Below are positions 37,349-46,993 of a DNA stretch of 64,000 nt, piece by piece. Position numbers and translations under genes: made by a program. How positions within the stretch are numbered: position 1 is the stretch's first letter; each line of letters opens with the position of its first letter. The stretch is from contig NZ_FMYM01000006.1 of assembly GCF_900096965.1 (NCBI RefSeq), positions 154,718 to 218,717 on the forward strand, given 5' to 3'. The notes below the pieces were generated by a model, which did no database searches, was not told where the DNA came from, and saw nothing but the letters and a program-made list of their open reading frames with translations. This DNA comes from Shouchella lonarensis (GTDB lineage: Bacteria > Bacillota > Bacilli > Bacillales > Bacillaceae_D).

Positions 37349-39769
37349 TTACATTGCACGCAACGTTGCGCCTGCTTCTTTTTCCAGTACTGCTAACACT
37401 TGCTCGTGGACATTCGTTACTTCTTCATCGGTTAGCGTTCGTTCAGCATGGCGGTATGTGAGCGCAAATGCAACCGATTTTTTCCCCTCGTCCATATGCT
37501 CTCCTTCATACACATCGAACAAAGCTGCATTTGTGAGCAATGCCCCACCTGCACTGTAAATAAGCGATTGTAATGTACCTGTTGCAACCGTTGTATTAAC
37601 AACAAGCGCGATGTCACGCGTCACTGCTGGATAACGAGGGACACCTGCAAACACATTTTGTGTCTGTTCACATGTTAGCAACGTTTCAAGGTCAAGTTCA
37701 CACACATATGTCTCTTTTAAATCAAGTTGTTCGGCAACGGATGGATGTACTTGCGCTAGAAAACCGATCTCTGTTCCATGCAACGCAATGCGCGCTGTCC
37801 GTCCAGGATGAAAACCATCACGTGTACAAGCGGTGAATGTGATCTCTTTTTCTACTCGTAGCGCAGCAAACAACCCTTCTAATATCCCTTTTAACAGAAA
37901 GAAGTCCACTTGCTTTTCTTCTCCTTGCCACGGATGCGTGAGATACCGTCCGGTCACGAGTGCAGCCAAACGCTCAGTTGCCTTCGGTGACGCTGTTAAT
38001 GTTGCTTCTGTCGTTAAAAAGACCGAACCGGTTTCATAAATGAACAAATCGTTGTTTTTATGGTTCAAGTTATGCGTACAAATATCGTACAGATGCGGCA
38101 ACAAACTTGTTCGCATCGTACTACGCGCTTCACTCATTGGCATCGACAATTGAATTGGCTTACAGTCTTCCTCCATGTAATGGACAGCATTTTCTTTACT
38201 TGTGAGTGAATATGAAATGACTTCCGACAAACCTGCACCTTCAAGGAAACGTTTCGCTCGTTGTCGCTTCTCTTGATAAATTGTGCGTTTCCCTTGTGCC
38301 ATTACGCCCTCAGGCAGCGTTACCGGCAGACGATCATAACCATAGATGCGCGCAATCTCTTCGTACAAATCCTCTGGAATTCGAATGTCAGCACGACGAG
38401 CAGGGATCATCACTTTTAAATTTTCTCCGCACTCCTCATAAGAGAACTGTAACCGTCTCATCATGTCACCTACATCAGCAAATGATAAAGACGTGCCGAG
38501 ACGCTTATTCATCGCGTCAATATTGAGTGAAACAACTACCTGCGCTAACTGCCGATGGTCTGCGGCGGCACATGCTAAAATAGTGCCTCCTGCCAGTTCT
38601 TGAATGAGCGCCGCTGCGCGCTGGGCGGCTTCGGCCACACGTGCTTCATTGATCCCTTTCTCAAAGCGCGCACTAGAATCCGTACGTAAACTAGCAGTAC
38701 GTGCGGAATGACGCACAACCGTTGGATGGAACGCCGCTGCTTCAAGTAAAATGGATGTCGTCTTTTCGTTCACTTCTGTATCACGTCCACCCATCACTCC
38801 AGCTAAAGCGACCGGAGTCGTACCGTTCGTCACAACCAATTGCTCTTCAGTCAGTAAACGTTCCACACCATCTAACGTTGTAAAACGTTCTCCTTCTTGT
38901 GCCCGGCGGACGAGCACTTCTTTCGATCCAAACGCTTCATGATCAAACGCATGTAATGGTTGACCATACTCTAACAATACATAATTAGTCACATCAACAA
39001 CGTTATTAATCGGACGAATGCCCGCTGCCATTAAACGATTTTGTAACCATAAAGGCGATGGGGCAACCGTAACACCTATAATAGCTGTCGCCTGATAGTA
39101 CGGCGTGTCATCTCGGTTATCAACGCACACAGAAATATTGGTTGTCTCAGTGCGCTCCGGTGTGCTCACTTCGGGAACATGCACTGTACGGTCATACAAT
39201 GCAGCCACTTCATACGCAACACCAAGCATATGCATACAATCGGACCGATTTGGCGTCAAATCGAGCTCTAGCACATCATCATCTAGCGCAAACAATGCGC
39301 ACACATCTTGCCCAACAACAACTTCTGCGTCTGGGGCAAATACGTAAATACCTTCTGCCGCATGTTTTGGTATAAGTGCACTGTCAATCCCTAACTCTTG
39401 CAAAGAACAAATCATGCCATGCGACACTTGTCCACGCAGTTTTGCTTTCTTAATTTTCATTCCACCAGGTAAGCGGGCCCCAACTTTTGCAACCGCAACA
39501 AACTGACCTGCGTCAACATTGATAGCCCCACATACAATTTGCACCGTCTCTTCTGCGCCAATATCTAATTGACATACACGCAGCTTATCAGCATCTGGAT
39601 GTGGCGCGATCTCTTTGACATAGCCAACGACGACATCGCTCACACCACTGTTTCTCGCATGAACAAAATCAATCTCTATCCCACCGCGTGTCATTTTTTC
39701 TGCAATGTCTTGCGGTGTTTGATCAGACACATCTACATACTCCTGTAACCATTTATATGAAACCAGCAT
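37349..39769 (-). CDS. pheT: phenylalanine-tRNA ligase beta subunit
   Basis: An 806-aa subunit. It has the N-terminal tRNA-binding EMAP-like domain (about 40-150), the B3/B4 editing domain (about 205-390), B5 domain (about 405-480), a catalytic-core-like region and the C-terminal anticodon-binding FDX-ACB domain (about 710-806, RYPAVTRDIALVV). It starts 14 bases after pheS. A weak terminator-like hairpin with AGGG...CCCTTTTT lies after the stop (37275-37325). Confidence 0.97.
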   Translation of the reverse strand: MLVSYKWLQEYVDVSDQTPQDIAEKMTRGGIEIDFVHARNSGVSDVVVGYVKEIAPHPDADKLRVCQLDIGAEETVQIVCGAINVDAGQFVAVAKVGARLPGGMKIKKAKLRGQVSHGMICSLQELGIDSALIPKHAAEGIYVFAPDAEVVVGQDVCALFALDDDVLELDLTPNRSDCMHMLGVAYEVAALYDRTVHVPEVSTPERTETTNISVCVDNRDDTPYYQATAIIGVTVAPSPLWLQNRLMAAGIRPINNVVDVTNYVLLEYGQPLHAFDHEAFGSKEVLVRRAQEGERFTTLDGVERLLTEEQLVVTNGTTPVALAGVMGGRDTEVNEKTTSILLEAAAFHPTVVRHSARTASLRTDSSARFEKGINEARVAEAAQRAAALIQELAGGTILACAAADHRQLAQVVVSLNIDAMNKRLGTSLSFADVGDMMRRLQFSYEECGENLKVMIPARRADIRIPEDLYEEIARIYGYDRLPVTLPEGVMAQGKRTIYQEKRQRAKRFLEGAGLSEVISYSLTSKENAVHYMEEDCKPIQLSMPMSEARSTMRTSLLPHLYDICTHNLNHKNNDLFIYETGSVFLTTEATLTASPKATERLAALVTGRYLTHPWQGEEKQVDFFLLKGILEGLFAALRVEKEITFTACTRDGFHPGRTARIALHGTEIGFLAQVHPSVAEQLDLKETYVCELDLETLLTCEQTQNVFAGVPRYPAVTRDIALVVNTTVATGTLQSLIYSAGGALLTNAALFDVYEGEHMDEGKKSVAFALTYRHAERTLTDEEVTNVHEQVLAVLEKEAGATLRAM

Positions 39770-39783
39770 ACGAATCCCCTCCT

Positions 39784-40818
39784 TTAGACGCCCTTAAATT
39801 GCCGTAAAAAACGCACATCATTTGTATAAAAATGACGGATATCATCAATGTCATATTTGAGCATCGCTAAACGTTCAATGCCCATACCAAATGCAAACCC
39901 ACTGTATACATTTGGATCAAAGCCACTCATCTCTAGGACACGCGGATGAACCATTCCTGCACCAAGTACCTCAATCCACCCTGATTGTTTACATACCCGG
40001 CATCCTTGTCCGCTGCAAATTCCACATGAAACGTCCACTTCTACCGACGGTTCGGTAAACGGGAAAAAGCTTGGACGCAAACGGATGGAGCGCTCCGCAC
40101 CAAAGAATTGCTTCACAAATAAAGACAACACCCCTTTCAAATCACTCATGCTTACGTGGTGGTCCACATAGAGACCTTCCATTTGCATAAATTGATGTGA
40201 ATGCGTTGCATCGTCATCATCGCGACGAAACACTTTCCCGGGGCAAATAATTTTCACTGGACCGCGACCTGCATGCTTTTCCATCACGCGCGCTTGTACA
40301 GGTGATGTTTGCGTCCTAAGTAATAGCTCGTCCGTGAAATAAAATGAATCCTGCATATCTCGCGCAGGGTGATCTTTTGGCAAATTCATTGCTTCAAAAT
40401 TGTAATAGTCACTTTCAATTTCTGGTCCTTCCTCAATCGAAAAGCCGAGCCCTAAAAAGATCGTCTCCAATTCATCAATGACTGCACTTAAAGGGTGTGC
40501 TGTTCCTTGAGAAACAGGGCGACCAGGTAATGTCACATCAATGGTTTCACTTGCCAATTGTTTTGCGACAGCTCTCTCTTTTAAAATTGATCCTTTTTCT
40601 TCCATCGCAATCCGAATTTGGTCACGTACTTCATTTGCAAGTGCACCAATTTTAGGTCTCTCTTCCGGAGAAAGTTGTCCCATTCCCCGCAACACCTCCG
40701 TAATTGGACCTTTTTTTCCTAAATAAGCGACACGTATCTCTTGTAACTGTTGCTCATCTTCTGCTTGTGCGACTTTTGTAAGCGCCGCATTCTTCAATGC
40801 TTCTAATTGATCTCGCAC
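39784..40818 (-). CDS. pheS: phenylalanine-tRNA ligase alpha subunit
   Basis: A 344-aa catalytic subunit. It has an N-terminal coiled coil (1-90), class II motif 2 near [20 protein letters not shown] (about 203-222) and motif 3 with [14 protein letters not shown] near 312-325. Only 27 bases separate it from the upstream methylase gene, so there is no room for a T-box leader of its own. Confidence 0.97.
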   Translation of the reverse strand: MRDQLEALKNAALTKVAQAEDEQQLQEIRVAYLGKKGPITEVLRGMGQLSPEERPKIGALANEVRDQIRIAMEEKGSILKERAVAKQLASETIDVTLPGRPVSQGTAHPLSAVIDELETIFLGLGFSIEEGPEIESDYYNFEAMNLPKDHPARDMQDSFYFTDELLLRTQTSPVQARVMEKHAGRGPVKIICPGKVFRRDDDDATHSHQFMQMEGLYVDHHVSMSDLKGVLSLFVKQFFGAERSIRLRPSFFPFTEPSVEVDVSCGICSGQGCRVCKQSGWIEVLGAGMVHPRVLEMSGFDPNVYSGFAFGMGIERLAMLKYDIDDIRHFYTNDVRFLRQFKGV

Positions 40819-40845
40819 CGTTGATTCCTCCTTCTCATTTCAAAT

Positions 40846-41604
40846 TCATTTTACCGGCATGTCTTTCATGAAGTGATATAAAAAAATGCCACATGCAACC
40901 GCAACATTTAATGACTCTGCTTTAGGATGTTGCGGGATATATACTTTTTTATCTACCTGTTTCAACAGGGACGCGTCCACCCCTTCTCCTTCGTTTCCTA
41001 AAAGAAGCGCTACATCCGAAATGGGGCTTACTTGCTTGTAGGAAACCGCATCGTGTAATGATGTCCCGTATATAGGCACACGCTGTGTTTGAAATGATTC
41101 AATCCATTCAGTAAGCACCCCATGATACACAGGTAAATGGAAAAAAGCCCCTTGTGTTGCGCGAATCACTTTCGCATGAAACAGATCAACTGAACCTGCG
41201 CCAAGCACGACACCACTTGCACCTGCAGCCAGTGCTGTGCGAATGATCGTCCCGACATTACCTGGATCTTGTATACGATCACATAAGACATATATGCCCG
41301 TTAATTTAGATTGGGGCGTCATCTCTTTCTTGCGACAAATCGCGATCACACCTTGTGGTGATTTTGTCTCAGACAGTTCCTTCATGACACGCTCGCTTAC
41401 ATGGACCACCCTTGTCTTTTCGCCTGGAAATGGTGCTACATTTGTCGTCAAAATTGTCTCCACAATCCAGCTTGACCGCAATGCCTCTTCGACAAGATGG
41501 ATCCCTTCTACTAAAAAGCATCCTGTCTGCGCGCGCCCCTTTTTCGTATGTAATTTTTTCCACTTTATAACTTGTTCATTTTTTGGCGACTCAATCTGTA
41601 TCAT
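40846..41604 (-). CDS. ysgA: SpoU/TrmH-family RNA 2'-O-methyltransferase YsgA
   Basis: A 252-aa SPOUT methylase. The N-terminal substrate domain (1-95) is followed by the knotted SAM-binding domain with DRIQDPGNVGTIIRTALAAG (about 118-137), LLGNEGEGV and the closing PQHPKAESLNVAVACGIFLY-type motif. rRNA is the likely target. The ATG at 41604 is used because MIQIESPKNEQV matches the family start, nine bases after GGAG; the frame is open further upstream into the sspI promoter. Confidence 0.9.
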   Translation of the reverse strand: MIQIESPKNEQVIKWKKLHTKKGRAQTGCFLVEGIHLVEEALRSSWIVETILTTNVAPFPGEKTRVVHVSERVMKELSETKSPQGVIAICRKKEMTPQSKLTGIYVLCDRIQDPGNVGTIIRTALAAGASGVVLGAGSVDLFHAKVIRATQGAFFHLPVYHGVLTEWIESFQTQRVPIYGTSLHDAVSYKQVSPISDVALLLGNEGEGVDASLLKQVDKKVYIPQHPKAESLNVAVACGIFLYHFMKDMPVK

Positions 41605-41638
41605 TTTTTCCATCTCCAACAGTATCCCCATTTCTCCA

Positions 41639-41669
41639 CACATAATTGAGTTTAGTTTACGACATACTA
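41639..41669 (+). promoter_or_regulatory. sigma-G-like promoter of sspI
   Basis: CACATA (41639-41644), an 18-base spacer, then CATACTA (41663-41669), which fits the forespore sigma-G -10 (CATNNTA). It is placed about 55 bases before the sspI start. SASP genes are sigma-G dependent in Bacillus. Confidence 0.65.
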
Positions 41670-41724
41670 CAAACAGATTTGTCATTTAAGCTTTTGTTAA
41701 AACCGAAAAAAGGAGGTCACAGAC

Positions 41725-41937
41725 ATGAGCTTCAACTTACGCAGTGCCATCATGGCCAACATTCAAGGAAGTAGTCAAGATGAAGTCGAAGCAACCGTTG
41801 TTGACGCAATTGAAAAGGGCGAAGAAAAAATGCTTCCTGGGCTGGGTGTCCTATTCGAAGTTTATTGGGAACATGCTGATAAAGCGAAAAAAGATGCATT
41901 ATGCGCCGACATTAGTAAAGGACTACAAGGTAGCTAA
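41725..41937 (+). CDS. sspI: small acid-soluble spore protein SspI
   Basis: A 70-aa minor SASP. MSFNLRSAIMANIQGSSQ and the LPGLGVLFEVYWEHADK segment are diagnostic of SspI. It is made in the forespore and packed in the spore core. Ribosome site AAAGGAGGT. It diverges from ysgA as in B. subtilis. Confidence 0.96.
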   Translation: MSFNLRSAIMANIQGSSQDEVEATVVDAIEKGEEKMLPGLGVLFEVYWEHADKAKKDALCADISKGLQGS

Positions 41938-41985
41938 AGGCATAAGCACCGCTCCCCCAATCCATGAGGGAGCGGTTTTATGTGC
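41938..41985 (+). terminator. bidirectional terminator between sspI and ysdC
   Basis: Perfect ACCGCTCCC/GGGAGCGGT stem (41948-41976) followed by TTTTATG, with weaker outer pairing. Serves sspI and the convergent ysdC. Confidence 0.85.
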
Positions 41986-41987
41986 CT

Positions 41988-43055
41988 TTACTGAAACGTC
42001 AACGCCTTCACCGTATCGTTGTCAAGCTTCTTAATGACTTCAACGATTAGTTTTACAGCATTTTCATAGTCATCCCGATGCATAATGCCCGCATGTGTAT
42101 GGATGTAGCGGGTTGCCACTGTAATGGATAGTGCCGGCACGCCATCTGCTGTTAAATGAATCGCGCCAGAGTCCGTTCCGCCTCCAGAAATGGCATCATA
42201 CTGATACGGTATTTTTTGCTCATCTGCCACTTGTACAACCAAGTCACGCAACCCTTTGTGGGCAATCATTGACGCATCATATAAAATGATTTGTGGCCCA
42301 TCTCCAAGTTTTCCTTCACCTTTTGCTCCCGGTGTGTCCGCACCGATGCCGACGTCTACACCAAAAGCAATGTCTGGTTTAATCATATGTGCACTTGTTT
42401 TCGCCCCGCGTAGACCGACTTCCTCTTGGACGGTGCCAACACCATAAACGGTATTTGGGTGCGCTACGTCTTTTAATTCTCGTAATACATCAATTGCAAT
42501 CGCACAGCCTACGCGATTATCCCATGCTTTTGCCATAAGTAATTTGTCATTTTTCATCACTGTAAATTCACATACCGGGACAATTGGATCACCCGGTTTC
42601 ACACCAAACTCAGTGGCTTCTTCTTTTGAAGACGCACCAATGTCAATAAACATATCTTTAATATCAACTGGTTTTTTCCGTGCTTCAGGTGATAGCACGT
42701 GCGGCGGTGTTGAACCAATGACACCATCAATATTTCCGGCTTTCGTCATCACAGTCACACGTTGCGCAAGCATGACTTGTCCCCACCAACCACCAATCGT
42801 CTGGAAGCGGATAAAACCTTTATCATCAATCTTTGTTACCATAAATCCAATTTCATCTAAATGACCAGCCACCATAATTTTTGGCCCGTCTTCAGCACCG
42901 ACTTTCTTTGCGACCAAACTGCCAAGTTGATCCGTCGTCACTTCGTCGGCATATGGTGCGATATAAGACTTCATGACATCACGTGCTTCTTGTTCAAACC
43001 CAGAAATTCCATTCGCATCTGTTAATGCTTTTAACATCTTTAATCTTTCGTCCAC
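41988..43055 (-). CDS. ysdC: M42-family metallo-aminopeptidase YsdC
   Basis: A 355-aa cobalt or zinc aminopeptidase/endoglucanase-like protein. Metal ligands are in [11 protein letters not shown] (about 64), AWDNRVGCA (about 177), VQEEVGLRG (catalytic Glu pair near 210), [11 protein letters not shown] and [10 protein letters not shown]. The start is a GTG at 43055, eight bases after AGGAG. A GTG at 43064 is too close, and an out-of-frame ATG lies between. Substrate unknown; likely peptides. Confidence 0.9.
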   Translation of the reverse strand: MDERLKMLKALTDANGISGFEQEARDVMKSYIAPYADEVTTDQLGSLVAKKVGAEDGPKIMVAGHLDEIGFMVTKIDDKGFIRFQTIGGWWGQVMLAQRVTVMTKAGNIDGVIGSTPPHVLSPEARKKPVDIKDMFIDIGASSKEEATEFGVKPGDPIVPVCEFTVMKNDKLLMAKAWDNRVGCAIAIDVLRELKDVAHPNTVYGVGTVQEEVGLRGAKTSAHMIKPDIAFGVDVGIGADTPGAKGEGKLGDGPQIILYDASMIAHKGLRDLVVQVADEQKIPYQYDAISGGGTDSGAIHLTADGVPALSITVATRYIHTHAGIMHRDDYENAVKLIVEVIKKLDNDTVKALTFQ

Positions 43056-43223
43056 ATTCCACACTCCTCAGCACTCAATTCTTCTTTTAGTATACAGAAA
43101 AGAACGCGTTGAAACAAATTTTTATTGTTATTTTGAAACCAATCTTGTGGCATCATCGTATATACGCACAAAGGTCTCTTTTTTCACACCAAATCTATCT
43201 AAAAGAGAAAGGAGGACGCGACA

Positions 43224-43607
43224 TTGCTTGTTTACATTTTCCGTCTGTTACTTATCGCAATTGCTGTCATCTTTGTGTATAGTATTGTTACTTATTTCAT
43301 GCATCCAAATCGAAAACTACAAAAAGCTCACGAGACGAAGCAGTTTTATTTTCTAGATGACGAGAAAAACGTTCGGAAAAACTTTCAATTAACGTATAAA
43401 GGTGTTTTGTTTGAAGGAGAAAAATATTTATCTGCAACACAAGGTTCTTTTTCGGTTGAACATATTTACATGAAAGCAGAAAAGCATGATTTACAAGGAT
43501 TCGACCATGATGATTTCCATTTTATCGAACAAGAGATTGGATTGCGCTATCCAAAAGCACAAATGATTTGGCCCTCTCCTATCAAAGAGTTTTTACGAAA
43601 GCATTAA
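43224..43607 (+). CDS. ysdB: sigma-W-regulon type membrane protein YsdB homolog
   Basis: A 127-aa protein with one N-terminal membrane segment (2-24) and a soluble acidic part of about 100 residues (FEGEKYLSATQGSFSVEHIYM). Position between ysdC and rplT matches ysdB. No enzyme motif. Start is a TTG at 43224 with AAAGGAGGA upstream. Function unknown. Confidence 0.85.
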   Translation: MLVYIFRLLLIAIAVIFVYSIVTYFMHPNRKLQKAHETKQFYFLDDEKNVRKNFQLTYKGVLFEGEKYLSATQGSFSVEHIYMKAEKHDLQGFDHDDFHFIEQEIGLRYPKAQMIWPSPIKEFLRKH

Positions 43608-43642
43608 AAAAAGATGCCGTCACATGGGGACGACATCTTTTT
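43605..43642 (-). terminator. bidirectional terminator between ysdB and the rplT operon
   Basis: AAAAGATG-CCGTC / GGACG-CATCTTTT stem with one bulge, A-run before and T-run after. Ends infC-rpmI-rplT on the minus strand and ysdB on the plus strand. Confidence 0.85.
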
Positions 43643-43644
43643 TC

Positions 43645-44001
43645 TTATTTCAACTGAGCCTTTGCTTTTGTTGCTAACTCAGCAAATGCTTTTTCATCGT
43701 GCACTGCCAAATCTGCTAGCATTTTACGATTCACATTAATATCGGCTAACTTCAAGCCGTGCATTAAACGGCTATAAGAAAGTCCGTTCAACCGTGCAGC
43801 TGCATTAATACGTGTGATCCACAACTTCCGGAAGTCACGTTTCTTTTGACGACGATCACGGTATGCATACAGCAAGGACTTCATTACTTGTCCTTGGGCT
43901 GATTTAAATAACGTGTGTTTCGAACCGTAATACCCTTTGGCTAATTTTAATATTTTTTTACGACGACGACGTGCGACATAACCGCCTTTGACTCTTGGCA
44001 T
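43645..44001 (-). CDS. rplT: 50S ribosomal protein L20
   Basis: A 118-aa basic protein needed early in 50S assembly. Starts [20 protein letters not shown], typical of L20. In Bacillus L20 also binds the operon leader and promotes its termination. It is the last gene of infC-rpmI-rplT. Confidence 0.98.
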   Translation of the reverse strand: MPRVKGGYVARRRRKKILKLAKGYYGSKHTLFKSAQGQVMKSLLYAYRDRRQKKRDFRKLWITRINAAARLNGLSYSRLMHGLKLADINVNRKMLADLAVHDEKAFAELATKAKAQLK

Positions 44002-44033
44002 CGCAAATCCCTCCTTGGTCTATACCGAACTGG

Positions 44034-44237
44034 TTATTTTTTCTTGTACGTAAGCATTTGACGAATGCGTTTAAAGTCTCCACTATGCACCATTGCTGCT
44101 TTACGGAGCTTACGCTTTTGCTTTGTTGATTTATTTGCAAACAAGTGGCTTGTATATGCGCGTGCACGCTTCAAGCTGCCAGATCCTGTTCTTTTAAAAC
44201 GCTTTGCAGCGCCTTTGTGCGTTTTCATTTTAGGCAT
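44034..44237 (-). CDS. rpmI: 50S ribosomal protein L35
   Basis: A 67-aa very basic protein, [20 protein letters not shown], diagnostic of L35. It is between infC and rplT, with short gaps. Confidence 0.98.
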   Translation of the reverse strand: MPKMKTHKGAAKRFKRTGSGSLKRARAYTSHLFANKSTKQKRKLRKAAMVHSGDFKRIRQMLTYKKK

Positions 44238-44264
44238 AACAATTGTCCTCCCTTATTCATAAAC

Positions 44265-44786
44265 CTATGATTTCTCTGGCTTTGGTGCCATGACGAGAAA
44301 CATGCTACGTCCTTCCATCTTCGGACGCGATTCAATCACTGCGATATCTTCACATTCTTTCGCTAGACGCTCTAACACGTCACGTCCAATGCTAGAATGG
44401 GTGATCGCTCGACCACGGAAGCGAATCGACGCTTTCACTTTATCGCCTTTTTCTAAGAACTTACGCGCATTGCGCAGTTTCGTGTTAAAATCATTATCTT
44501 CAATTGTCGGGCTTAACCGAACTTCTTTTACAGTAATGACCTTTTGCTTTTTCCGTGCTTCTTTGTCTTTCTTTTGCTGCTCATAACGGAACTTGCCGTA
44601 ATCCATGATCCGGCACACGGGCGGTTTTGCATTTGGTGCCACGCATACAAGATCGAGATTGGCATTTTGCGCCATCTCTAACGCTTCAAATTTTGATTTG
44701 ACACCAATTTGATCACCGTTTGCGCCAACAAGCCGAACTTCTCGTGCTCGAATCCCTTCGTTAACGAACATATCTTTGCTAATAAT
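44265..44786 (-). CDS. infC: translation initiation factor IF-3
   Basis: A 173-aa factor that keeps 30S subunits free and proofreads the start codon. The N-domain has [18 protein letters not shown], the linker is lysine-rich, and the C-domain starts near [14 protein letters not shown]. No ATG, GTG or TTG lies at the position expected from homology. GGAGGTG at 44797-44791 is followed by ATT at 44786, giving [11 protein letters not shown], which agrees with the MISKD start of B. subtilis. AUU starts are characteristic of infC and allow self-control by IF-3. An internal ATG (44771) would remove five residues. Confidence 0.93.
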   Translation of the reverse strand: MISKDMFVNEGIRAREVRLVGANGDQIGVKSKFEALEMAQNANLDLVCVAPNAKPPVCRIMDYGKFRYEQQKKDKEARKKQKVITVKEVRLSPTIEDNDFNTKLRNARKFLEKGDKVKASIRFRGRAITHSSIGRDVLERLAKECEDIAVIESRPKMEGRSMFLVMAPKPEKS

Positions 44787-44797
44787 GGGCCACCTCC

Positions 44798-44954
44798 AAT
44801 AAGATGTAAGTGCAACATCAACACACAAAAAATGTGGACGCAAGACGCCCACATTTCATTCGCTACGAAAACATACATAATGAATGACTAACCTGGCAAC
44901 GAACGTCAAACAGGTGAGAAGCAGGCGCTTCTTCTTGCTTTATGAAACTTACAC
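44798..44954 (-). promoter_or_regulatory. L20-type leader (attenuator) of infC-rpmI-rplT
   Basis: The untranslated leader of about 160 nt contains AAGCGCCTGCTTCTCACCTG with a later CCAGGT, and then a terminator, AAATGTGG (44856-44849) with CCACATTT (44837-44830), followed by TTTTTGTG. This agrees with the known Bacillus L20 leader, in which L20 binding favours the terminator. Confidence 0.8.
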
Positions 44955-44960
44955 TTTAAT

Positions 44961-44989
44961 ACTATAGCATGAGGAGAGAGAGATGTCAA
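44961..44989 (-). promoter_or_regulatory. sigma-A promoter of infC-rpmI-rplT
   Basis: On the minus strand, TTGACA (44989-44984), exactly 17 bases, then TATAGT (44966-44961). It is followed by the attenuating leader. Confidence 0.88.
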
Positions 44990-45046
44990 CGGGATTTTTT
45001 ACGTATGTGTGCCTGCAAGATAAATGCAGCCACACATACACGTTCA

Positions 45047-46297
45047 TTATTCATGGCGTAATGCTTCGACCGGGTCGAGGTTTGCCGCCTTGTGTGCTGG
45101 CAAAATACCAAACAAAATTCCAACGAAAGCTGAGAAACCCGTTGCAATACCGATAACCGGTAGCGACAGTTTTACTTCTGCACCATTTAAGAACGGCTCA
45201 ACAATCGGTAATAATATGCCGCCAAGTAAGACGCCGGAAATTCCCCCTACAATTGTAAGGACGATTGATTCAACGAGAAATTGAAATAACACTTGTCCCC
45301 TTGTCGCGCCCATTGATTTCCGAATCCCTATTTCACGCGTCCGCTCTGTCACTGAGACAAGCATGATATTCATAACACCAATACCGCCGACAATGAGGGA
45401 GATGGCGGCGACGCCGCCGACGATGGTGGTCATGGTGCTGTCAATAGAGCTGTTGGCTTTGACTTCACTTTCCTTATCAACCACTTCATACACATCCGTC
45501 ATCTCATTTTCTTGATGCAATAGCTTCACTGCTTCTTTAGCAGCAGATTCTACATTTTCCACTGAATCACTTGAAATCAATACATTGCTGATTTCTTCAA
45601 AACCCCACATCGACGATATGTTCTTCCAAAGCGCTTGAGTTACAAACAAACTTTGCATCATCCCTTCTTTCTGAATGACACTTTCCGGCGGCTCAAGCAC
45701 ACCAATGATCTCAACACGATCTGTGCCCAATTGTACTTTTTTTCCTACCGGAGATTCAGAGGGAAAAATTTGCTCGGCTAATTGTGGAGATACAATTGCC
45801 TTTCTCGTTCCAATTAAATAATCAGCATCTTGAAACGTCTGACCATCAGCTATTTCAAGATTATATACGTCAAAATAGTCTCGATTTACCCCCGTCACCA
45901 TGACAGACTCTAACTCTGAATCTTCCTCGTTTTCCTCTCCCTTCTCTCCTTTTTTTAATTCAATTTCTTTTTGCATCATCGGGACAACCGCTTCAACATT
46001 AGGTAACTCCGCAAGTTTTTCGAAATTTTCATCTGTGAATGCTCTATAGCCCATCATCATAAATTTTGTAGAATTGGCTTGATCGTCCCATAACTTCATG
46101 TCATTGATGCGAATTTCTCGGACATTTTCAGTCCCAATTAACTCCTCTTGCAACTGTGCACGAGCGCCTTCTCCAATTGCAACAACAACCATTGTCGCGG
46201 CAATGCCAATAATTATGCCAAGCATCGTTAGTAAAGAACGGACTTTTTGTGCTTGAATTGACTGGAATGCCATCTTAATATTTTCAATGATATTCAT
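45047..46297 (-). CDS. yknZ: MacB-type ABC transporter permease (YknZ-like)
   Basis: A 416-aa permease. One N-terminal membrane segment (about 18-40), a large extracytoplasmic MacB-PCD domain (about 45-270) and three C-terminal segments with the FtsX-like RTREIGIRKSMGATRGQVL cytoplasmic loop. The extracytoplasmic domain has an acidic Glu-rich insert (GEKGEENEEDSELE near 115-128). The ATG at 46297 is nine bases after AAAGG; another lies at 46306. Last gene of a yknWXYZ-like set; in B. subtilis that complex protects against the SdpC toxin. Confidence 0.88.
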   Translation of the reverse strand: MNIIENIKMAFQSIQAQKVRSLLTMLGIIIGIAATMVVVAIGEGARAQLQEELIGTENVREIRINDMKLWDDQANSTKFMMMGYRAFTDENFEKLAELPNVEAVVPMMQKEIELKKGEKGEENEEDSELESVMVTGVNRDYFDVYNLEIADGQTFQDADYLIGTRKAIVSPQLAEQIFPSESPVGKKVQLGTDRVEIIGVLEPPESVIQKEGMMQSLFVTQALWKNISSMWGFEEISNVLISSDSVENVESAAKEAVKLLHQENEMTDVYEVVDKESEVKANSSIDSTMTTIVGGVAAISLIVGGIGVMNIMLVSVTERTREIGIRKSMGATRGQVLFQFLVESIVLTIVGGISGVLLGGILLPIVEPFLNGAEVKLSLPVIGIATGFSAFVGILFGILPAHKAANLDPVEALRHE

Positions 46298-46318
46298 CGG
46301 TCCCATCCTTTCTAACGA

Positions 46319-46993
46319 TTAAGAGGCAGGAACCTCTTGTATTTGTCCGTCACGGACAAATACCGTCCGATTTGTCCATTCAGCCACTTCTGGTTCGTGG
46401 GTAATGATCGCAATGGTTGTCCCAGACTCGTTCAAAGACTGTAGCAATTCCATAATAGTTACGCTCGTCTTTGTATCCAGCGCACCGGTCGGCTCATCGG
46501 CCAAAATAATTGTCGGTTCATTCACAAGCGCACGCGCAATCGCAACTCGTTGTTTTTGTCCGCCTGACAAAGAAGCAGGAACATAGTCAGCCCAGTCTAG
46601 CAGCCCTACTTTTGCTAATGCTTTATGAGCCCGAACATAACGCTCACGTTTATCCATCCCAGCATAAACCAACGGGAGTTCCACATTTTTCCATGCTGAT
46701 AATTTTGGTAACAGATGAAATTGTTGAAACACGAAACCAATCTGCTCATTGCGAATCTTTGCCAACTGTCGCTCACTCATCGCACCGATATTTTGCCCGT
46801 CAAGGAGATATGCCCCTGTCGTTGGTTTATCAAGACAACCAATAATATTCATCAGCGTTGACTTCCCTGAACCAGAGGGACCCATGATTGTCATAAAGCT
46901 CCCTTCTTCAATCGTTAAATCCAGCGGCGATAACACTTGTGAATACGTCTGACCAATTTTAAATGATTTTGTAACACGCTTTAACTCGATCAT
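46319..46993 (-). CDS. yknY: ABC transporter ATP-binding protein (YknY-like)
   Basis: A 224-aa ATPase of the LolD/MacB class. Walker A GPSGSGKST (38-46), Q-loop at FVFQQFHLLP, signature LSGGQKQR (about 142-149), Walker B IILADEPTGALD and the H-loop at ITHEPE. Its ATGA start overlaps the yknX stop by four bases. Confidence 0.92.
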   Translation of the reverse strand: MIELKRVTKSFKIGQTYSQVLSPLDLTIEEGSFMTIMGPSGSGKSTLMNIIGCLDKPTTGAYLLDGQNIGAMSERQLAKIRNEQIGFVFQQFHLLPKLSAWKNVELPLVYAGMDKRERYVRAHKALAKVGLLDWADYVPASLSGGQKQRVAIARALVNEPTIILADEPTGALDTKTSVTIMELLQSLNESGTTIAIITHEPEVAEWTNRTVFVRDGQIQEVPAS

